A DNA stretch of 37,141 nucleotides from a virus. A program made the translations under genes and the position numbers. The first letter of the stretch is position 1. Every line of letters starts with the position of its first letter. Below, in pieces: positions 19,528-27,623 of this stretch. The stretch is from positions 1 to 37,141 of the IMG/VR virus record IMGVR_UViG_3300028393_000171; one strand, 5' to 3'. The notes under the pieces were generated by a model. It worked only from the letters and a program-made list of their open reading frames with translations. It was not told the origin of the DNA and did no database searches.

Positions 19528-20310
19528 ATGTGGTTCAGACCAAGGACAAGAGTAAATTACTGGAGTTGTTCTAAGTTTGCGGATTTTATTCGTGGAGAGA
19601 AAAAACCATATGCTTTAGAGTGGGGTAAGTGGGACGAATGGAATAAAGAACAAAGAAAGAAAAGACCAATTAGATATTGGTTGGCAGAGGATGGACTATC
19701 TAAACTACAAGGATTGGTCATGTTTCCTGCTGATGTTTACGGGGAGATAAGGTACTACGTTAACAATCGTTGGATAACTAAAACACATTATCTAAAAACT
19801 GGACTAAAGCCGGGACATTACTATGAGCTTGATTACAGAATTCTTCATGGATTATTTAATGAGCTTGTGGATTTTGTAGAGATTGAATATGCTCATCTGG
19901 CAAAATGGTCTCTTAAAAAAGGTACTAAAAACTACAAGTTCAAACGTGGTCGATCAATTGAAGCAGGATTAGCTTATCTAAAATGGGCTTGTGGTCTAAA
20001 GTATAACAAAGATTGGGGAATAAATAAAAAAGATCCTAAATATGGGAAACCAACCCATCAAAGTATTAAGGCACAAAAGATCAAAGAGCTTTATCTCTGG
20101 TGGAAAGATCGCCCAAATAGACCAGAACCTATGGACGTTGCCAAATTATCTTGGAATCAAGATAAAGAAGATAACTTGATGGACGGTAAAATAACAAGAA
20201 AAGAATTGTCTCAATTCAAAAAACTTGAAAAGATTGAAGCAGACTACGAGAAAGAAGATACAAAAATGCTTATTGAACTAATTAAAATACGCAAGGAGTT
20301 ATGGTCATGA
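19528..20310 (+). CDS. tryptophan-rich hypothetical protein
   Basis: This encodes 260 residues starting MWFRPRTRVNYWSCSKFADF. It is rich in W, K and Y, with LEWGKWDEWNKEQRKKRPIR and a long charged C-terminal helix (KLEKIEADYEKEDTKMLIEL). Such W-rich proteins occur in marine and freshwater phages, function unknown. AAAGGCTGG upstream. ATGA-coupled to the next gene. Confidence 0.7.
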   Translation: MWFRPRTRVNYWSCSKFADFIRGEKKPYALEWGKWDEWNKEQRKKRPIRYWLAEDGLSKLQGLVMFPADVYGEIRYYVNNRWITKTHYLKTGLKPGHYYELDYRILHGLFNELVDFVEIEYAHLAKWSLKKGTKNYKFKRGRSIEAGLAYLKWACGLKYNKDWGINKKDPKYGKPTHQSIKAQKIKELYLWWKDRPNRPEPMDVAKLSWNQDKEDNLMDGKITRKELSQFKKLEKIEADYEKEDTKMLIELIKIRKELWS

Positions 20311-20654
20311 GAAAAGTTAATCTAGAACATGATCTTATCAAGTCGGATTATATCACAAATAAATGTGCAAATAGTGAATCTTACAGCCAAAATCTTTATG
20401 CCGCTATGTGTAACAATTTATTCTATAAGGATGATGAGGAATGGAGTTGCTCTTGGAGATATGCTGGGGGTGTTTTAGCAGACATACGAGATGTGGGCGA
20501 GAGTTACATTGATTGGTATTGTTCTGGAATAGGTAGTAGCCATGATGGATATGTTGGTGAAAGTTTTGTTACTGACGAAATACGATCAGACTTACTAGAC
20601 TTAGGATGGACTATCAAAGAATATCCTCAGAGTGAACAGGTTGATGCTCTCTAG
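20307..20654 (+). CDS. hypothetical protein
   Basis: This encodes 115 residues from ATG 20307, which has AAGGAG eight bases upstream and an ATGA overlap; ATG 20301 is too close to that site. The sequence contains WSCSWRYAGGVLADIRDVGE followed by YIDWYCSGIG. It resembles small phage proteins of unknown function that carry a 'W..a.g..a.ir..ge.Y.dwYcsG' segment. Confidence 0.7.
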   Translation: MRKVNLEHDLIKSDYITNKCANSESYSQNLYAAMCNNLFYKDDEEWSCSWRYAGGVLADIRDVGESYIDWYCSGIGSSHDGYVGESFVTDEIRSDLLDLGWTIKEYPQSEQVDAL

Positions 20655-20727
20655 GCTAGTTGTTTAAAAAGGACTGGCACTGTCCTCTGATTGTATTAAC
20701 TGTCCTTATAACGAGCTTCCAGAGGGC

Positions 20728-20756
20728 TTGACAAAGCACCCAGAGCGTGTTAAACT
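20728..20756 (+). promoter_or_regulatory. promoter of operon 20796-24687
   Basis: TTGACA 20728-20733, 17 bp spacer, TAAACT 20751-20756. It lacks the CGATA spacer motif. Confidence 0.7.
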
Positions 20757-20795
20757 AGAGTCGAACACCGAATCTTCCACTAAAAAGGAAAAGCA

Positions 20796-21011
20796 ATGAA
20801 AGAGTCAGTAAATCAAGCTATTTGCGATTTCTATAATAGCGTTTGGAATTACATGAAAGATGAATATAAACCAAAATGGGCCAGACTTTATAATGCTCAA
20901 GGTTCTTTGGACGAAATGATTCAACTTACTGGACAGTATTATCTTGGTGGAAATAATGTTGCGGATACTGCTGGAGATATTGTTAGACTTCTCAAGAAAA
21001 AACACCAATGA
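20796..21011 (+). CDS. small hypothetical protein with VADTAGDIV motif
   Basis: This encodes 71 residues starting MKESVNQAICDFYNSVWNYM. Its end GGNNVADTAGDIVRLLKKK relates it to the genes at 13055 and 15027. Similar size and position at the front of an operon. ATGA-coupled to the next gene. Confidence 0.7.
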   Translation: MKESVNQAICDFYNSVWNYMKDEYKPKWARLYNAQGSLDEMIQLTGQYYLGGNNVADTAGDIVRLLKKKHQ

Positions 21012-21220
21012 ATTATTCTGAATTTAGGAATAAAGTTGATCATGATCTTAAAAAATATGGCTTAAGGTATGGTCAGACAGTTATGAATTCCCTATCAGAA
21101 GTTTGGCCGGAAAAAAGCAGACAGTTAGCATCAACAGATTGGGACTGTTTTTACAATGACAATAAAACAGACACTCTACTAAATTACTTAGAAAAAATAT
21201 GGAATCATGAAACAGCTTGA
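21008..21220 (+). CDS. small hypothetical protein
   Basis: This encodes 70 residues starting MNYSEFRNKVDHDLKKYGLR. Helical with two conserved-looking W residues. Overlaps the next gene by 14 bases. No family is recognised. Confidence 0.65.
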   Translation: MNYSEFRNKVDHDLKKYGLRYGQTVMNSLSEVWPEKSRQLASTDWDCFYNDNKTDTLLNYLEKIWNHETA

Positions 21221-21443
21221 GAAAAAAGATCCTCTGTTTGATGTAGATAATTACATTAATAGCTTGGAAAAAACCATAGAACAACAGAAATATATGATAG
21301 AATCTCTTAAAAATGAGATTAGAACTCAAAGAAAAGAAATAGGTTCTTTGCGAGAAGAACGCAGACTACTATTAGATCAAGACAAGCCGCCGATGTTCGA
21401 TCATAACCTATGGATAGAAAACGGAGAAAATAATGAAAGATAA
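21207..21443 (+). CDS. small coiled-coil protein
   Basis: This encodes 78 residues starting MKQLEKKDPLFDVDNYINSL. Residues about 18-56 form a clear heptad helix (IEQQKYMIESLKNEIRTQRK then EIGSLREERRLLL). Likely dimeric. Overlaps the next gene by 11 bases. Confidence 0.7.
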   Translation: MKQLEKKDPLFDVDNYINSLEKTIEQQKYMIESLKNEIRTQRKEIGSLREERRLLLDQDKPPMFDHNLWIENGENNER

Positions 21444-21648
21444 GATAGAGGTTTTTACTATTGGTGCTGACGTTAAACTTGCTGAAGATGTTTTTGGCAA
21501 AGTTACTGGAGTCAATATTAGAGGAAATAATTCAATTACCTACGAGGTTGGTTGGTGGAATGGTCGAAGTTATGATTGTCGATCTTTTGCCGATTATGAA
21601 CTTGAAAGCACTCTCTCTACAACAAAACAGAAAATAGGTTTTGCTTGA
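21433..21648 (+). CDS. small SH3-like hypothetical protein
   Basis: This encodes 71 residues starting MKDKIEVFTIGADVKLAEDV. The strand pattern (GADVKLAEDVFGKVTGV, then ITYEVGWWNGRSYD, then ELEST) looks like a small SH3-like barrel, as in the 68-256 gene. TGATG overlap with the next peptide. Confidence 0.65.
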   Translation: MKDKIEVFTIGADVKLAEDVFGKVTGVNIRGNNSITYEVGWWNGRSYDCRSFADYELESTLSTTKQKIGFA

Positions 21649-21737
21649 TGAGTTGGGATTATACTTGGTTAATCGAATTGCTTTTAGTAATAGTTGTTTT
21701 TTTTATTTTCGGGTATTTTTTAGGAATTAATTATTAG
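21648..21737 (+). CDS. 29-residue membrane micropeptide
   Basis: MSWDYTWLIELLLVIVVFFI then FGYFLGINY: a single membrane helix. Start overlaps the previous stop (TGATG) and the next gene begins one base later. Same length and plan as the peptide at 14569. Confidence 0.5.
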   Translation: MSWDYTWLIELLLVIVVFFIFGYFLGINY

Positions 21738-21938
21738 ATGAATAGTAGAGACGAGATCAAAATAGCACTACAAACAATAGGAATAGAAAAAGCCCTACAG
21801 TGCTTGATTGAAAGTATTGATGAAAATACTGATTGGAGTAATGCTCCAGTTTGGAAATTTAAGCTTATTGAAAATTTAGAGGATGCTTATAATTCATATA
21901 TGGATCATTTTAGCAAGGAGATAACCAATGCGTCTTGA
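21738..21938 (+). CDS. small hypothetical protein
   Basis: This encodes 66 residues starting MNSRDEIKIALQTIGIEKAL. Helical, acidic. Overlaps the next gene by 11 bases. No family is recognised. Confidence 0.65.
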   Translation: MNSRDEIKIALQTIGIEKALQCLIESIDENTDWSNAPVWKFKLIENLEDAYNSYMDHFSKEITNAS

Positions 21939-22275
21939 TTTGGCTATGGGATTAAAAGTTGGAGACAAGATTGTTAATGTGTTTATGGACGAGCTTGTTA
22001 TATCAAACATAGACCATAGTTATGATCCAAAACCACCAGTATTTATTGCAGTAGACACTATGCTACAAAAACACTATCTTTGGTTTGATGATATTTATTA
22101 TCCAGACTTATCTGATATTTGTGATGAAGAAAAGAGTTTTGTTTTGTGGGCTAAAGACAATAAGCAATTTATTGGAGAAAATTCTCGCCTATTCAAGACT
22201 GTTTATATGCAGGGATTCTCTATGGGCTTTGATCATAAAAGAAAGCTATCCCATGAAGAGGCTATGCAAAAATGA
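21928..22275 (+). CDS. hypothetical protein
   Basis: This encodes 115 residues starting MRLDLAMGLKVGDKIVNVFM. The N-terminal VGDKIVNV...VISNIDHS reads as an SH3-like strand set; the C-terminal half is charged, with MQGFSMGFDHKRKLSHEEAM. AAGGAG upstream. ATGA-coupled to the next gene. Confidence 0.7.
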   Translation: MRLDLAMGLKVGDKIVNVFMDELVISNIDHSYDPKPPVFIAVDTMLQKHYLWFDDIYYPDLSDICDEEKSFVLWAKDNKQFIGENSRLFKTVYMQGFSMGFDHKRKLSHEEAMQK

Positions 22276-22523
22276 TGATCTCTGAAATTAAAAAGTGGGC
22301 CAAAACCCAAGGTTATGAAGTAATTAAAGACAAGGAAGATGGTCTTTATTATTGGGCTAAGTTAGATGCTGGGCCAGATGCTAGTGGAGTAGCAAAAAGC
22401 GTTAGTAAAGTAGCTACTGCTATTTTTAATCATATGACAGATGATAAGTGGGTTGAACATCAAACTAAGTTTAAAGAAACAAAAGATGACGTTAAATTTA
22501 CTGTGAGCGACTATGGCTCTTAA
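22272..22523 (+). CDS. small hypothetical protein
   Basis: This encodes 83 residues starting MMISEIKKWAKTQGYEVIKD. A helix-strand opening and 'YYWAKLDAGPDASGVAKSVS' are visible. VAKSVSKVATAIFNHM may be a divergent form of the NVA.DV helix seen in the 13055 group. Overlaps the next gene by 11 bases. Confidence 0.65.
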   Translation: MMISEIKKWAKTQGYEVIKDKEDGLYYWAKLDAGPDASGVAKSVSKVATAIFNHMTDDKWVEHQTKFKETKDDVKFTVSDYGS

Positions 22524-23007
22524 AAATCTATATATCGACAGAGAATGGGAAACTAAATGTATAGATAAAATCTGTGAAGAGATTCGTAATAATAGTCTTA
22601 TTAATCTAGCTAGTAAAACAGCAATATTACAGTTAAGCTATGAGTATTCTGGATTAATGGCTCAACTAATAGCTCATAAATTATCTGATAAGGATGAACC
22701 ACTAGACATAGAACCAGTCAATATTCCATACAAAGATGAATTTGAAGCAGTTATTCATCCAGATCAATTAGACCCATACTCCTCATTAATTGTTGTAGAT
22801 AGTGGATGTTTGAGTGGAAATAACTTTAGAAAAATAGAGAAAAAGCTTTTAGATTATGGTTATCCAAGATCGCAGTTATTTTTTACTTGCATAGCTTGTG
22901 ATCTGAATAGTATTTTTCATCCAGATTTTTGTCCAATATATTTTGATGGCAATAATCATATCTGTCACTTCTGGTGGGAAACAAGAACAGACAAGTTTAA
23001 AAGATGA
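22513..23007 (+). CDS. phosphoribosyltransferase-like protein (degenerate site)
   Basis: This encodes 164 residues. SSLIVVDSGCLSGNNFRKIE resembles the PRPP loop of type I phosphoribosyltransferases, but with DS in place of the usual paired acids, so catalysis is doubtful. LMAQLIAHKLS earlier could be the first Rossmann-like helix. A cysteine-rich C-terminal part (CIACDLNSIFHPDFC) is unusual. Fold assignment is inference. ATGA-coupled to the next gene. Confidence 0.5.
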   Translation: MALKNLYIDREWETKCIDKICEEIRNNSLINLASKTAILQLSYEYSGLMAQLIAHKLSDKDEPLDIEPVNIPYKDEFEAVIHPDQLDPYSSLIVVDSGCLSGNNFRKIEKKLLDYGYPRSQLFFTCIACDLNSIFHPDFCPIYFDGNNHICHFWWETRTDKFKR

Positions 23008-23243
23008 AATACGTTAAATTTATATCTAAATCAAATGAATGGTTTGATAATGGCACAGAAGTTTTTGATGCCACAATATGTGATTGGGGTAGGATTCTAA
23101 AAAGAATGTCTATAGAGGATTATAAAAACATATGGATTAAAGCTGGTCATATACTTGGCAGAGGAATAAAAAATGGTTTTTGGGATGAAGAACTTTGTCC
23201 ATTAGAAGAATTTGAAATATCATATACAGAGGATCAAATATGA
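23004..23243 (+). CDS. small hypothetical protein
   Basis: This encodes 79 residues starting [20 protein letters not shown]. 'WFD.GTEVFDA...DW' resembles small phage hypotheticals of unknown role. ATGA-coupled on both sides, directly upstream of thyX. Confidence 0.7.
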   Translation: MKYVKFISKSNEWFDNGTEVFDATICDWGRILKRMSIEDYKNIWIKAGHILGRGIKNGFWDEELCPLEEFEISYTEDQI

Positions 23244-23887
23244 ATGTAAAACTAATTAGCGTCACTCCTGACGCAGAAAAACTAATGGCATATTGTGCCA
23301 GAGTAAGTAATCCAAGTAATCAAGATAACGACAATTATGCAAAGCTGTTAGCATATTGTATTAAGCATCAGCACTGGAGTATATTTGAACAAGCTTTTTT
23401 CACTGTTGAGATAAACACCACTAGAGGATTAGCTGCTCAAATTCTTAGACACAGATCGTTTACTTTTCAAGAGTTCTCGCAGAGATATGCTGATGCTACA
23501 TTACTAGCTGAAGATATTCCAATATTTGAATTACGAAGACAAGATAATAAAAATAGACAAAATAGTATTGACGACATATCAGATGAGACTAAAGTAAAAT
23601 GGAATGTAAAAATTCGTGAACATTTTGCAAAAGCTAAGTCTATCTATGATGGTATGATAGCAGATGGTATTGCTAAAGAATGTGCTAGATTTGTATTACC
23701 CTTAGCAACTCCTACCAGACTTTATATGAGCGGTTCTGTTCGCAGTTGGATTCACTATATAGAATTACGATCTTCTAATGGTACTCAAAAAGAACACAGG
23801 CTTATTGCAGAAGAAATCAAAGAAATTTTTTCACAACAATTTCCCACAGTATCAGAAGCACTAGGATGGAAGAATGAAAATGTATAA
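23240..23887 (+). CDS. thyX: flavin-dependent thymidylate synthase ThyX
   Basis: This 215-residue protein converts dUMP to dTMP with FAD, NADPH and methylene-tetrahydrofolate. The ThyX signature is at about residues 70-83 ([14 protein letters not shown]; family RHR..S.NE.S.RY), with [20 protein letters not shown] further on, and the C-terminal block ([17 protein letters not shown]) holding catalytic and binding residues. The family is usually 200-260 residues, so it looks complete. It supplies dTMP for phage replication. Coupled to its neighbours by short overlaps. Confidence 0.95.
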   Translation: MNVKLISVTPDAEKLMAYCARVSNPSNQDNDNYAKLLAYCIKHQHWSIFEQAFFTVEINTTRGLAAQILRHRSFTFQEFSQRYADATLLAEDIPIFELRRQDNKNRQNSIDDISDETKVKWNVKIREHFAKAKSIYDGMIADGIAKECARFVLPLATPTRLYMSGSVRSWIHYIELRSSNGTQKEHRLIAEEIKEIFSQQFPTVSEALGWKNENV

Positions 23888-24068
23888 CATAACAGCACAA
23901 GTTTATGACTTACATGATCATTCTAAACAGCATCTTTTAATTAATCAAGTTATGGATGCAGCATCAGAAGAGGATGCTATTTTTCAATTTAAAGATCAGC
24001 ATCGTATTAAGTTTCAGGTAGTTAAAATACACTCTGTAGAGCAATTTGAATATGGAAACCAAATCTAA
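23874..24068 (+). CDS. small hypothetical protein
   Basis: This encodes 64 residues starting [20 protein letters not shown]. Strand, '[16 protein letters not shown]' helix, strand: a layout like small phage proteins that pair 'v.A.seeeA...f' helices with strands. Overlaps thyX by 14 bases and the next gene by 17. Confidence 0.65.
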   Translation: MKMYNITAQVYDLHDHSKQHLLINQVMDAASEEDAIFQFKDQHRIKFQVVKIHSVEQFEYGNQI

Positions 24069-24687
24069 TCTTACAATCAAGATAGTTAGAGAATTACTAG
24101 ATTATGAATTCTCTGTGCTGTTATATGATAAAGAACAATTGCCAGATGCTTGTGGGGGATGGTGTTCTATTGATGAAGATGGTAAAGAATTTGCTATTGC
24201 CATGAAACACCACATGAGTTTTGAGATTATTCTTCATGAATATTGTCATTTCTTACAATGGAGAGATGATCGTAAACTATGGAATAGAAGTATGTTAACA
24301 TATGATATTCTTTTTGATTGGATTAGTTATCCTTCATTAGTTTATAGTCCATTTCTCAAAGACTGCAAGATTACTCCAGAACAATTAGATCAAAGCTTAC
24401 ATGATATTTTAGAGATAGAACACGATTGCGAAAGAAGAGTTCTTAAATTAGTTAAGAATTGTCCTATTGAAGATTTTGATACAGATAAATACATTCGTGC
24501 TGCTAATGCTTATTTGTGGAGCTATCATATTAATAGAGAATTAAGAATGAGACCCAAAACCCCAATATATTCACAAGAACTATTAGAGCATATGCCTAAT
24601 ACCTTTAATAATGATCTGTCTTTTTATTTAGACAAGTATAATTTAACTGATCCTATTCGACAAGCATTGCTGGCTGAATACAAATAA
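24052..24687 (+). CDS. zinc metallopeptidase-like (HExxH) protein
   Basis: This encodes 211 residues from ATG 24052. EIILHEYCHFLQW carries the HExxH zinc motif (H-E-Y-C-H), and the following acidic ILEIEHDCERRV could give a third ligand. Preceding CGGWCSIDEDGKEFAIAMKH resembles the beta strand before the active-site helix in small phage and ImmA-like peptidases. Substrate unknown. Last gene of its operon. Confidence 0.7.
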   Translation: METKSNLTIKIVRELLDYEFSVLLYDKEQLPDACGGWCSIDEDGKEFAIAMKHHMSFEIILHEYCHFLQWRDDRKLWNRSMLTYDILFDWISYPSLVYSPFLKDCKITPEQLDQSLHDILEIEHDCERRVLKLVKNCPIEDFDTDKYIRAANAYLWSYHINRELRMRPKTPIYSQELLEHMPNTFNNDLSFYLDKYNLTDPIRQALLAEYK

Positions 24688-24701
24688 TTCTCAAGAAGCA
24701 G

Positions 24702-24729
24702 TTGACAACTGCCGATACTAGAGTATAAT
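24702..24729 (+). promoter_or_regulatory. promoter of operon 24748-26610
   Basis: TTGACA 24702-24707, 16 bp spacer with TGCCGATACTAGAG, TATAAT 24724-24729. Confidence 0.85.
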
Positions 24730-24747
24730 CGAATCAAAGGAGAATTT

Positions 24748-25659
24748 ATGCGTATCGGACTGTGTTGCATTTCGCTCAAACTTAAAGAACAAGGTTTCGG
24801 TCATCAGACCATGACTTTTAAGCGTTTCAATTCTTTGCCGCGAGAAGAGGCACTAGAAATTCTTGGATCACGAATCCAAAATAATCTGATGGTGACTAAC
24901 AAGACTATCCAATTTTGTGCAGAAAATAATTATGTTTATCGTGTTAGTAGCGACATTTTTCCTCTTATTACTTATGATGAGGCTAATGTGGATCTTGGGG
25001 ATTTGCCTAACTATGACGAAATACAAGACGAGTTTGATAATCTTTCGGAAACTATTACCTCTACTAATGTACGGGTTTCTGCTCATCCTAGTGAATTTAA
25101 TAGTTTATCAAGCCTCAGTGAAAAAGTTGTCGAAAAAACCATTACAGAACTTAACTTCTACAGCAGTTTCTTTGACAGAATTGGACTTCCAGCAGATCGT
25201 AGATCGCCAATGAATTTTCATGTTCATAATAATAATGGAACCAGAGAAGAAATTGCTCATAGATTCTACAACAACTTCAAGAAACTGGACAATAATTGTC
25301 AAGCCCGCATCACAATCGAAAACGATGACAAACTTAACTGCTGGAGTGTAAAAGAACTAGTAGATATTTTCCATCCGATAACTCGTATTCCAATATGCTT
25401 CGATTATCTGCATCATAAATGTCATCCAAATGGTCTTACAGAACGTGAAGCAATTAATATGTGTTGGGATACTTGGCAAACCACTCCATTATTTCATTAT
25501 AGTGAGAGTCGCCCCGGTAATAATCCACGGGCGCATTGCGATGTTCCTACTCAACCCTTTGATACTTATGGTCTAGAATTTGATATTGATTTTGAGGTCA
25601 AAGGCAAAGACCTCGCTATTGCAGAATATAATGAAAATTTAACTACACTATCTAAATAA
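24748..25659 (+). CDS. uvsE: UV damage endonuclease (UvsE/UVDE)
   Basis: This 303-residue protein matches the full family length. RIGLCCISLKLKEQGFGHQT, YRVSSDIFPLITY, VRVSAHPSEFN, NFHVHNNNG, ITIENDDK, CFDYLHHKCHPNGL and FHYSESRPGN follow the UVDE TIM-barrel order and include the histidine and acidic metal ligands. It nicks DNA 5' to UV photoproducts. Directly after its promoter with AAAGGAG. A phage-borne copy would help particles exposed to sunlight in surface water (inference). Confidence 0.93.
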   Translation: MRIGLCCISLKLKEQGFGHQTMTFKRFNSLPREEALEILGSRIQNNLMVTNKTIQFCAENNYVYRVSSDIFPLITYDEANVDLGDLPNYDEIQDEFDNLSETITSTNVRVSAHPSEFNSLSSLSEKVVEKTITELNFYSSFFDRIGLPADRRSPMNFHVHNNNGTREEIAHRFYNNFKKLDNNCQARITIENDDKLNCWSVKELVDIFHPITRIPICFDYLHHKCHPNGLTEREAINMCWDTWQTTPLFHYSESRPGNNPRAHCDVPTQPFDTYGLEFDIDFEVKGKDLAIAEYNENLTTLSK

Positions 25660-25669
25660 GGAAATAATT

Positions 25670-25816
25670 ATGGCTCAGATTGGTGCAATTTTAATTAGTC
25701 CTAATGTTAATACTCAAGCAATCATTAACTTGCTAAAGGAAGATAAGAAGATTACTATTGGTCAGGAACAAATTGCTCCAGATGGTAGTCGCTATATTCC
25801 CATAGAAAAGAACTAA
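25670..25816 (+). CDS. 48-residue hypothetical protein
   Basis: MAQIGAILISPNVNTQAIIN then LLKEDKKITIGQEQIAPDGS. AAGGAAATA precedes the ATG. Two bases from the next gene. No family is recognised. Confidence 0.65.
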   Translation: MAQIGAILISPNVNTQAIINLLKEDKKITIGQEQIAPDGSRYIPIEKN

Positions 25817-25817
25817 A

Positions 25818-25967
25818 ATGTCAGCTAACCTTATTCTCATTACAGGCATAATATATCTTTATATAGCCATAGAACAAGGTTATCTACATAATAACTATGG
25901 TATGTTTATTGCGTATCTTGGTTATGCGGCAGCTAATGTTGGATTGTATATGTTAGCTTCTAAGTAG
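25818..25967 (+). CDS. 49-residue two-helix membrane peptide
   Basis: MSANLILITGIIYLYIAIEQ followed by a short loop and MFIAYLGYAAANVGLYMLAS: two membrane helices. It sits one base after the preceding stop. Function unknown. Confidence 0.6.
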   Translation: MSANLILITGIIYLYIAIEQGYLHNNYGMFIAYLGYAAANVGLYMLASK

Positions 25968-25976
25968 GAGACTTTT

Positions 25977-26171
25977 ATGAAAGAACCACAAAGAATTAAA
26001 CTTAGTCCAGAAACACCAACACCCAAAGAACCACCTAGATATAGACTACTACCATCAGACAAGCCCGAATGGAATATTTCTGGTCAAGATAATGATGATA
26101 TGTATGTTGAATCTGATTTGGATGAGATAAATAAAACATTGGATAAAATTAATCGTGAAGATAATTCATAA
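25977..26171 (+). CDS. proline-rich acidic small protein
   Basis: This encodes 64 residues starting MKEPQRIKLSPETPTPKEPP; a disordered proline-rich front followed by an acidic helix (DDMYVESDLDEINKTLDKIN). AGGAG precedes it. Overlaps the next gene by 17 bases. Confidence 0.65.
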   Translation: MKEPQRIKLSPETPTPKEPPRYRLLPSDKPEWNISGQDNDDMYVESDLDEINKTLDKINREDNS

Positions 26172-26610
26172 AACCATCAAGAAAGCATACGAAAACTGGA
26201 ATCCCAATTCCTTAGTTCGTTGCTATCATTACTGTTCAGCTTTTGATGGAACAAGAATGATTGAGTTTGCTCAGAATAATCCTATTAAGATGAGTACAAA
26301 AGCTTTCAGAATAGGCAAAAGATTTAATATTCCCAAATACTTGGAGTATCCTTATGTTCATAGTGAATCTCATCTTATTTCTAAATTACTTGATCGCTAT
26401 AATTCCATTGATCCTAATTGGAGCATATGTGTCTTACGAATTAACAGACAGGGATTAATTCTTGGAAGCAAGCCTTGTGTTAATTGTTCCAAATTATTAA
26501 GTGCTGTTGGACTTAATGAAGTTTATTATAGCGACGATAATGGAAACTTTGTTTGTCCCACCAAAACCATTAAGATTGAACGCTTGACAATGCCGATAAG
26601 CATGGTATAA
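26155..26610 (+). CDS. cytidine/deoxycytidylate deaminase-like protein
   Basis: This encodes 151 residues from GTG 26155. YVHSESHLISKLL gives the H-x-E zinc and proton-shuttle motif, and SKPCVNCSKLL the P-C-x-x-C motif, in the order and spacing of the cytidine deaminase fold. LVRCYHYCSAFDGTRMIEFA fits the first strands. The substrate (free nucleoside, dCMP or nucleic acid) is unknown; together with ThyX a pyrimidine role is plausible. The next promoter lies inside its last codons. Confidence 0.7.
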   Translation: MKIIHKTIKKAYENWNPNSLVRCYHYCSAFDGTRMIEFAQNNPIKMSTKAFRIGKRFNIPKYLEYPYVHSESHLISKLLDRYNSIDPNWSICVLRINRQGLILGSKPCVNCSKLLSAVGLNEVYYSDDNGNFVCPTKTIKIERLTMPISMV

Positions 26611-26611
26611 A
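26584..26611 (+). promoter_or_regulatory. promoter of operon 26646-28703
   Basis: TTGACA 26584-26589, 16 bp spacer with ATGCCGATAAGCATGG, TATAAA 26606-26611. It lies inside the coding end of the deaminase-like gene. Confidence 0.75.
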
Positions 26612-26645
26612 AGAGAGCGTTGCCAGCCTATTCTTTGGAGACACG

Positions 26646-26864
26646 ATGAACTGTATTTATTGCAAAAATTGCGTTGGTGTTGAGAGATACGAATTTCTTG
26701 TTGAAACAAATAGAAATATACTTTGTAAGGAATGTTCAGCAGAAAAAAAAGCTGTGGGGTTTATGGATTGGGGACATAAGACCGCACCAAGTCTGGTTAT
26801 GGTTCCCAGCAATGCAAAAGAAACTATTAGGATTTTAGACAGAGCAAATAGGAGAGCTAGATGA
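26646..26864 (+). CDS. small zinc-finger protein
   Basis: This encodes 72 residues. CIYCKNC at the front and LCKEC near residue 28 supply four or five cysteines for a zinc knuckle, and the tail is basic (IRILDRANRRAR). DNA or RNA binding is possible. ATGA-coupled to the next gene. Confidence 0.7.
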   Translation: MNCIYCKNCVGVERYEFLVETNRNILCKECSAEKKAVGFMDWGHKTAPSLVMVPSNAKETIRILDRANRRAR

Positions 26865-27115
26865 TTAGTGATTATGAAATTGAAGGTTTGCTTTTTAAAC
26901 AAGTTAGTAAGCCAAAGAATCATTTGATGACAAAAGTTATTAATGTATTCCATGACTACTATCGAATTAATGTTTATACTCAAATCGAAGAAGATGGTTT
27001 GCTGAAGAGAAAAATTTCTCAAAGCTATATGACAACTTTTAGAAATGATGTTTTAACTATTATTCTAGATTCGGATAAGAAAACAGATGCTAACAGAACT
27101 AAAAAGATGTGGTGA
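26861..27115 (+). CDS. small hypothetical protein
   Basis: This encodes 84 residues starting MISDYEIEGLLFKQVSKPKN; basic, with 'VFHDYYRINVYTQIEEDGLL'. The neighbouring zinc finger has a basic tail too. No family is recognised. Confidence 0.65.
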   Translation: MISDYEIEGLLFKQVSKPKNHLMTKVINVFHDYYRINVYTQIEEDGLLKRKISQSYMTTFRNDVLTIILDSDKKTDANRTKKMW

Positions 27116-27118
27116 TAT

Positions 27119-27340
27119 ATGCCAATAGCAACTTTAAAATTTAAACTACCAGAAGAACAATACGAATTTGATACTGCTATCCAAGCTAGTGATGCTAAAA
27201 GAATGTTGTGGGATTTTTCTCAACAATTACGATCTTGGCAGAAATATAGCAATGATTTTACCGATGCTGGTGATGCTCTTGATAAGATTAGATCAGAATT
27301 TCACAGATTAGTTACTGAATATAATATCAACATAGACTAA
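27119..27340 (+). CDS. conserved small hypothetical protein
   Basis: This encodes 73 residues starting MPIATLKFKLPEEQYEFDTA. The pattern 'a.l.f.LPeE..ef..A..a......l.df...Lr...ky' is widespread in phage hypotheticals; function unknown. Confidence 0.7.
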   Translation: MPIATLKFKLPEEQYEFDTAIQASDAKRMLWDFSQQLRSWQKYSNDFTDAGDALDKIRSEFHRLVTEYNINID

Positions 27341-27350
27341 GGAGATTATT

Positions 27351-27623
27351 ATGCCACTTTTTGAAGTTAGTACAGTTTCTTTGTTTCGTCATAAGTATGT
27401 TATTGAGGCCAAAAATCTTGAACACGCTTATGATACCGTACTTATTGACCATCCAGAAGCTCTAACCCAAAAGTATCTGGACGAAAATATTATTGACGGT
27501 CGAAAGATTGGCCGCAAAGAATTTGAAAGAATTTGCAACGAGTCCATGAAAGACGGTGCAGAACTTAGCAATGCTCATCTTGGAACACGAATTATACACA
27601 AGGTAAACTACAATGAGTCCTGA
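27351..27623 (+). CDS. small hypothetical protein
   Basis: This encodes 90 residues starting MPLFEVSTVSLFRHKYVIEA. 'fevs......Y.veAknleeAyd.V' matches small strand-helix-strand phage proteins, as in the gene at 23874. AAGGAG upstream. Overlaps the next gene by 11 bases. Confidence 0.7.
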   Translation: MPLFEVSTVSLFRHKYVIEAKNLEHAYDTVLIDHPEALTQKYLDENIIDGRKIGRKEFERICNESMKDGAELSNAHLGTRIIHKVNYNES

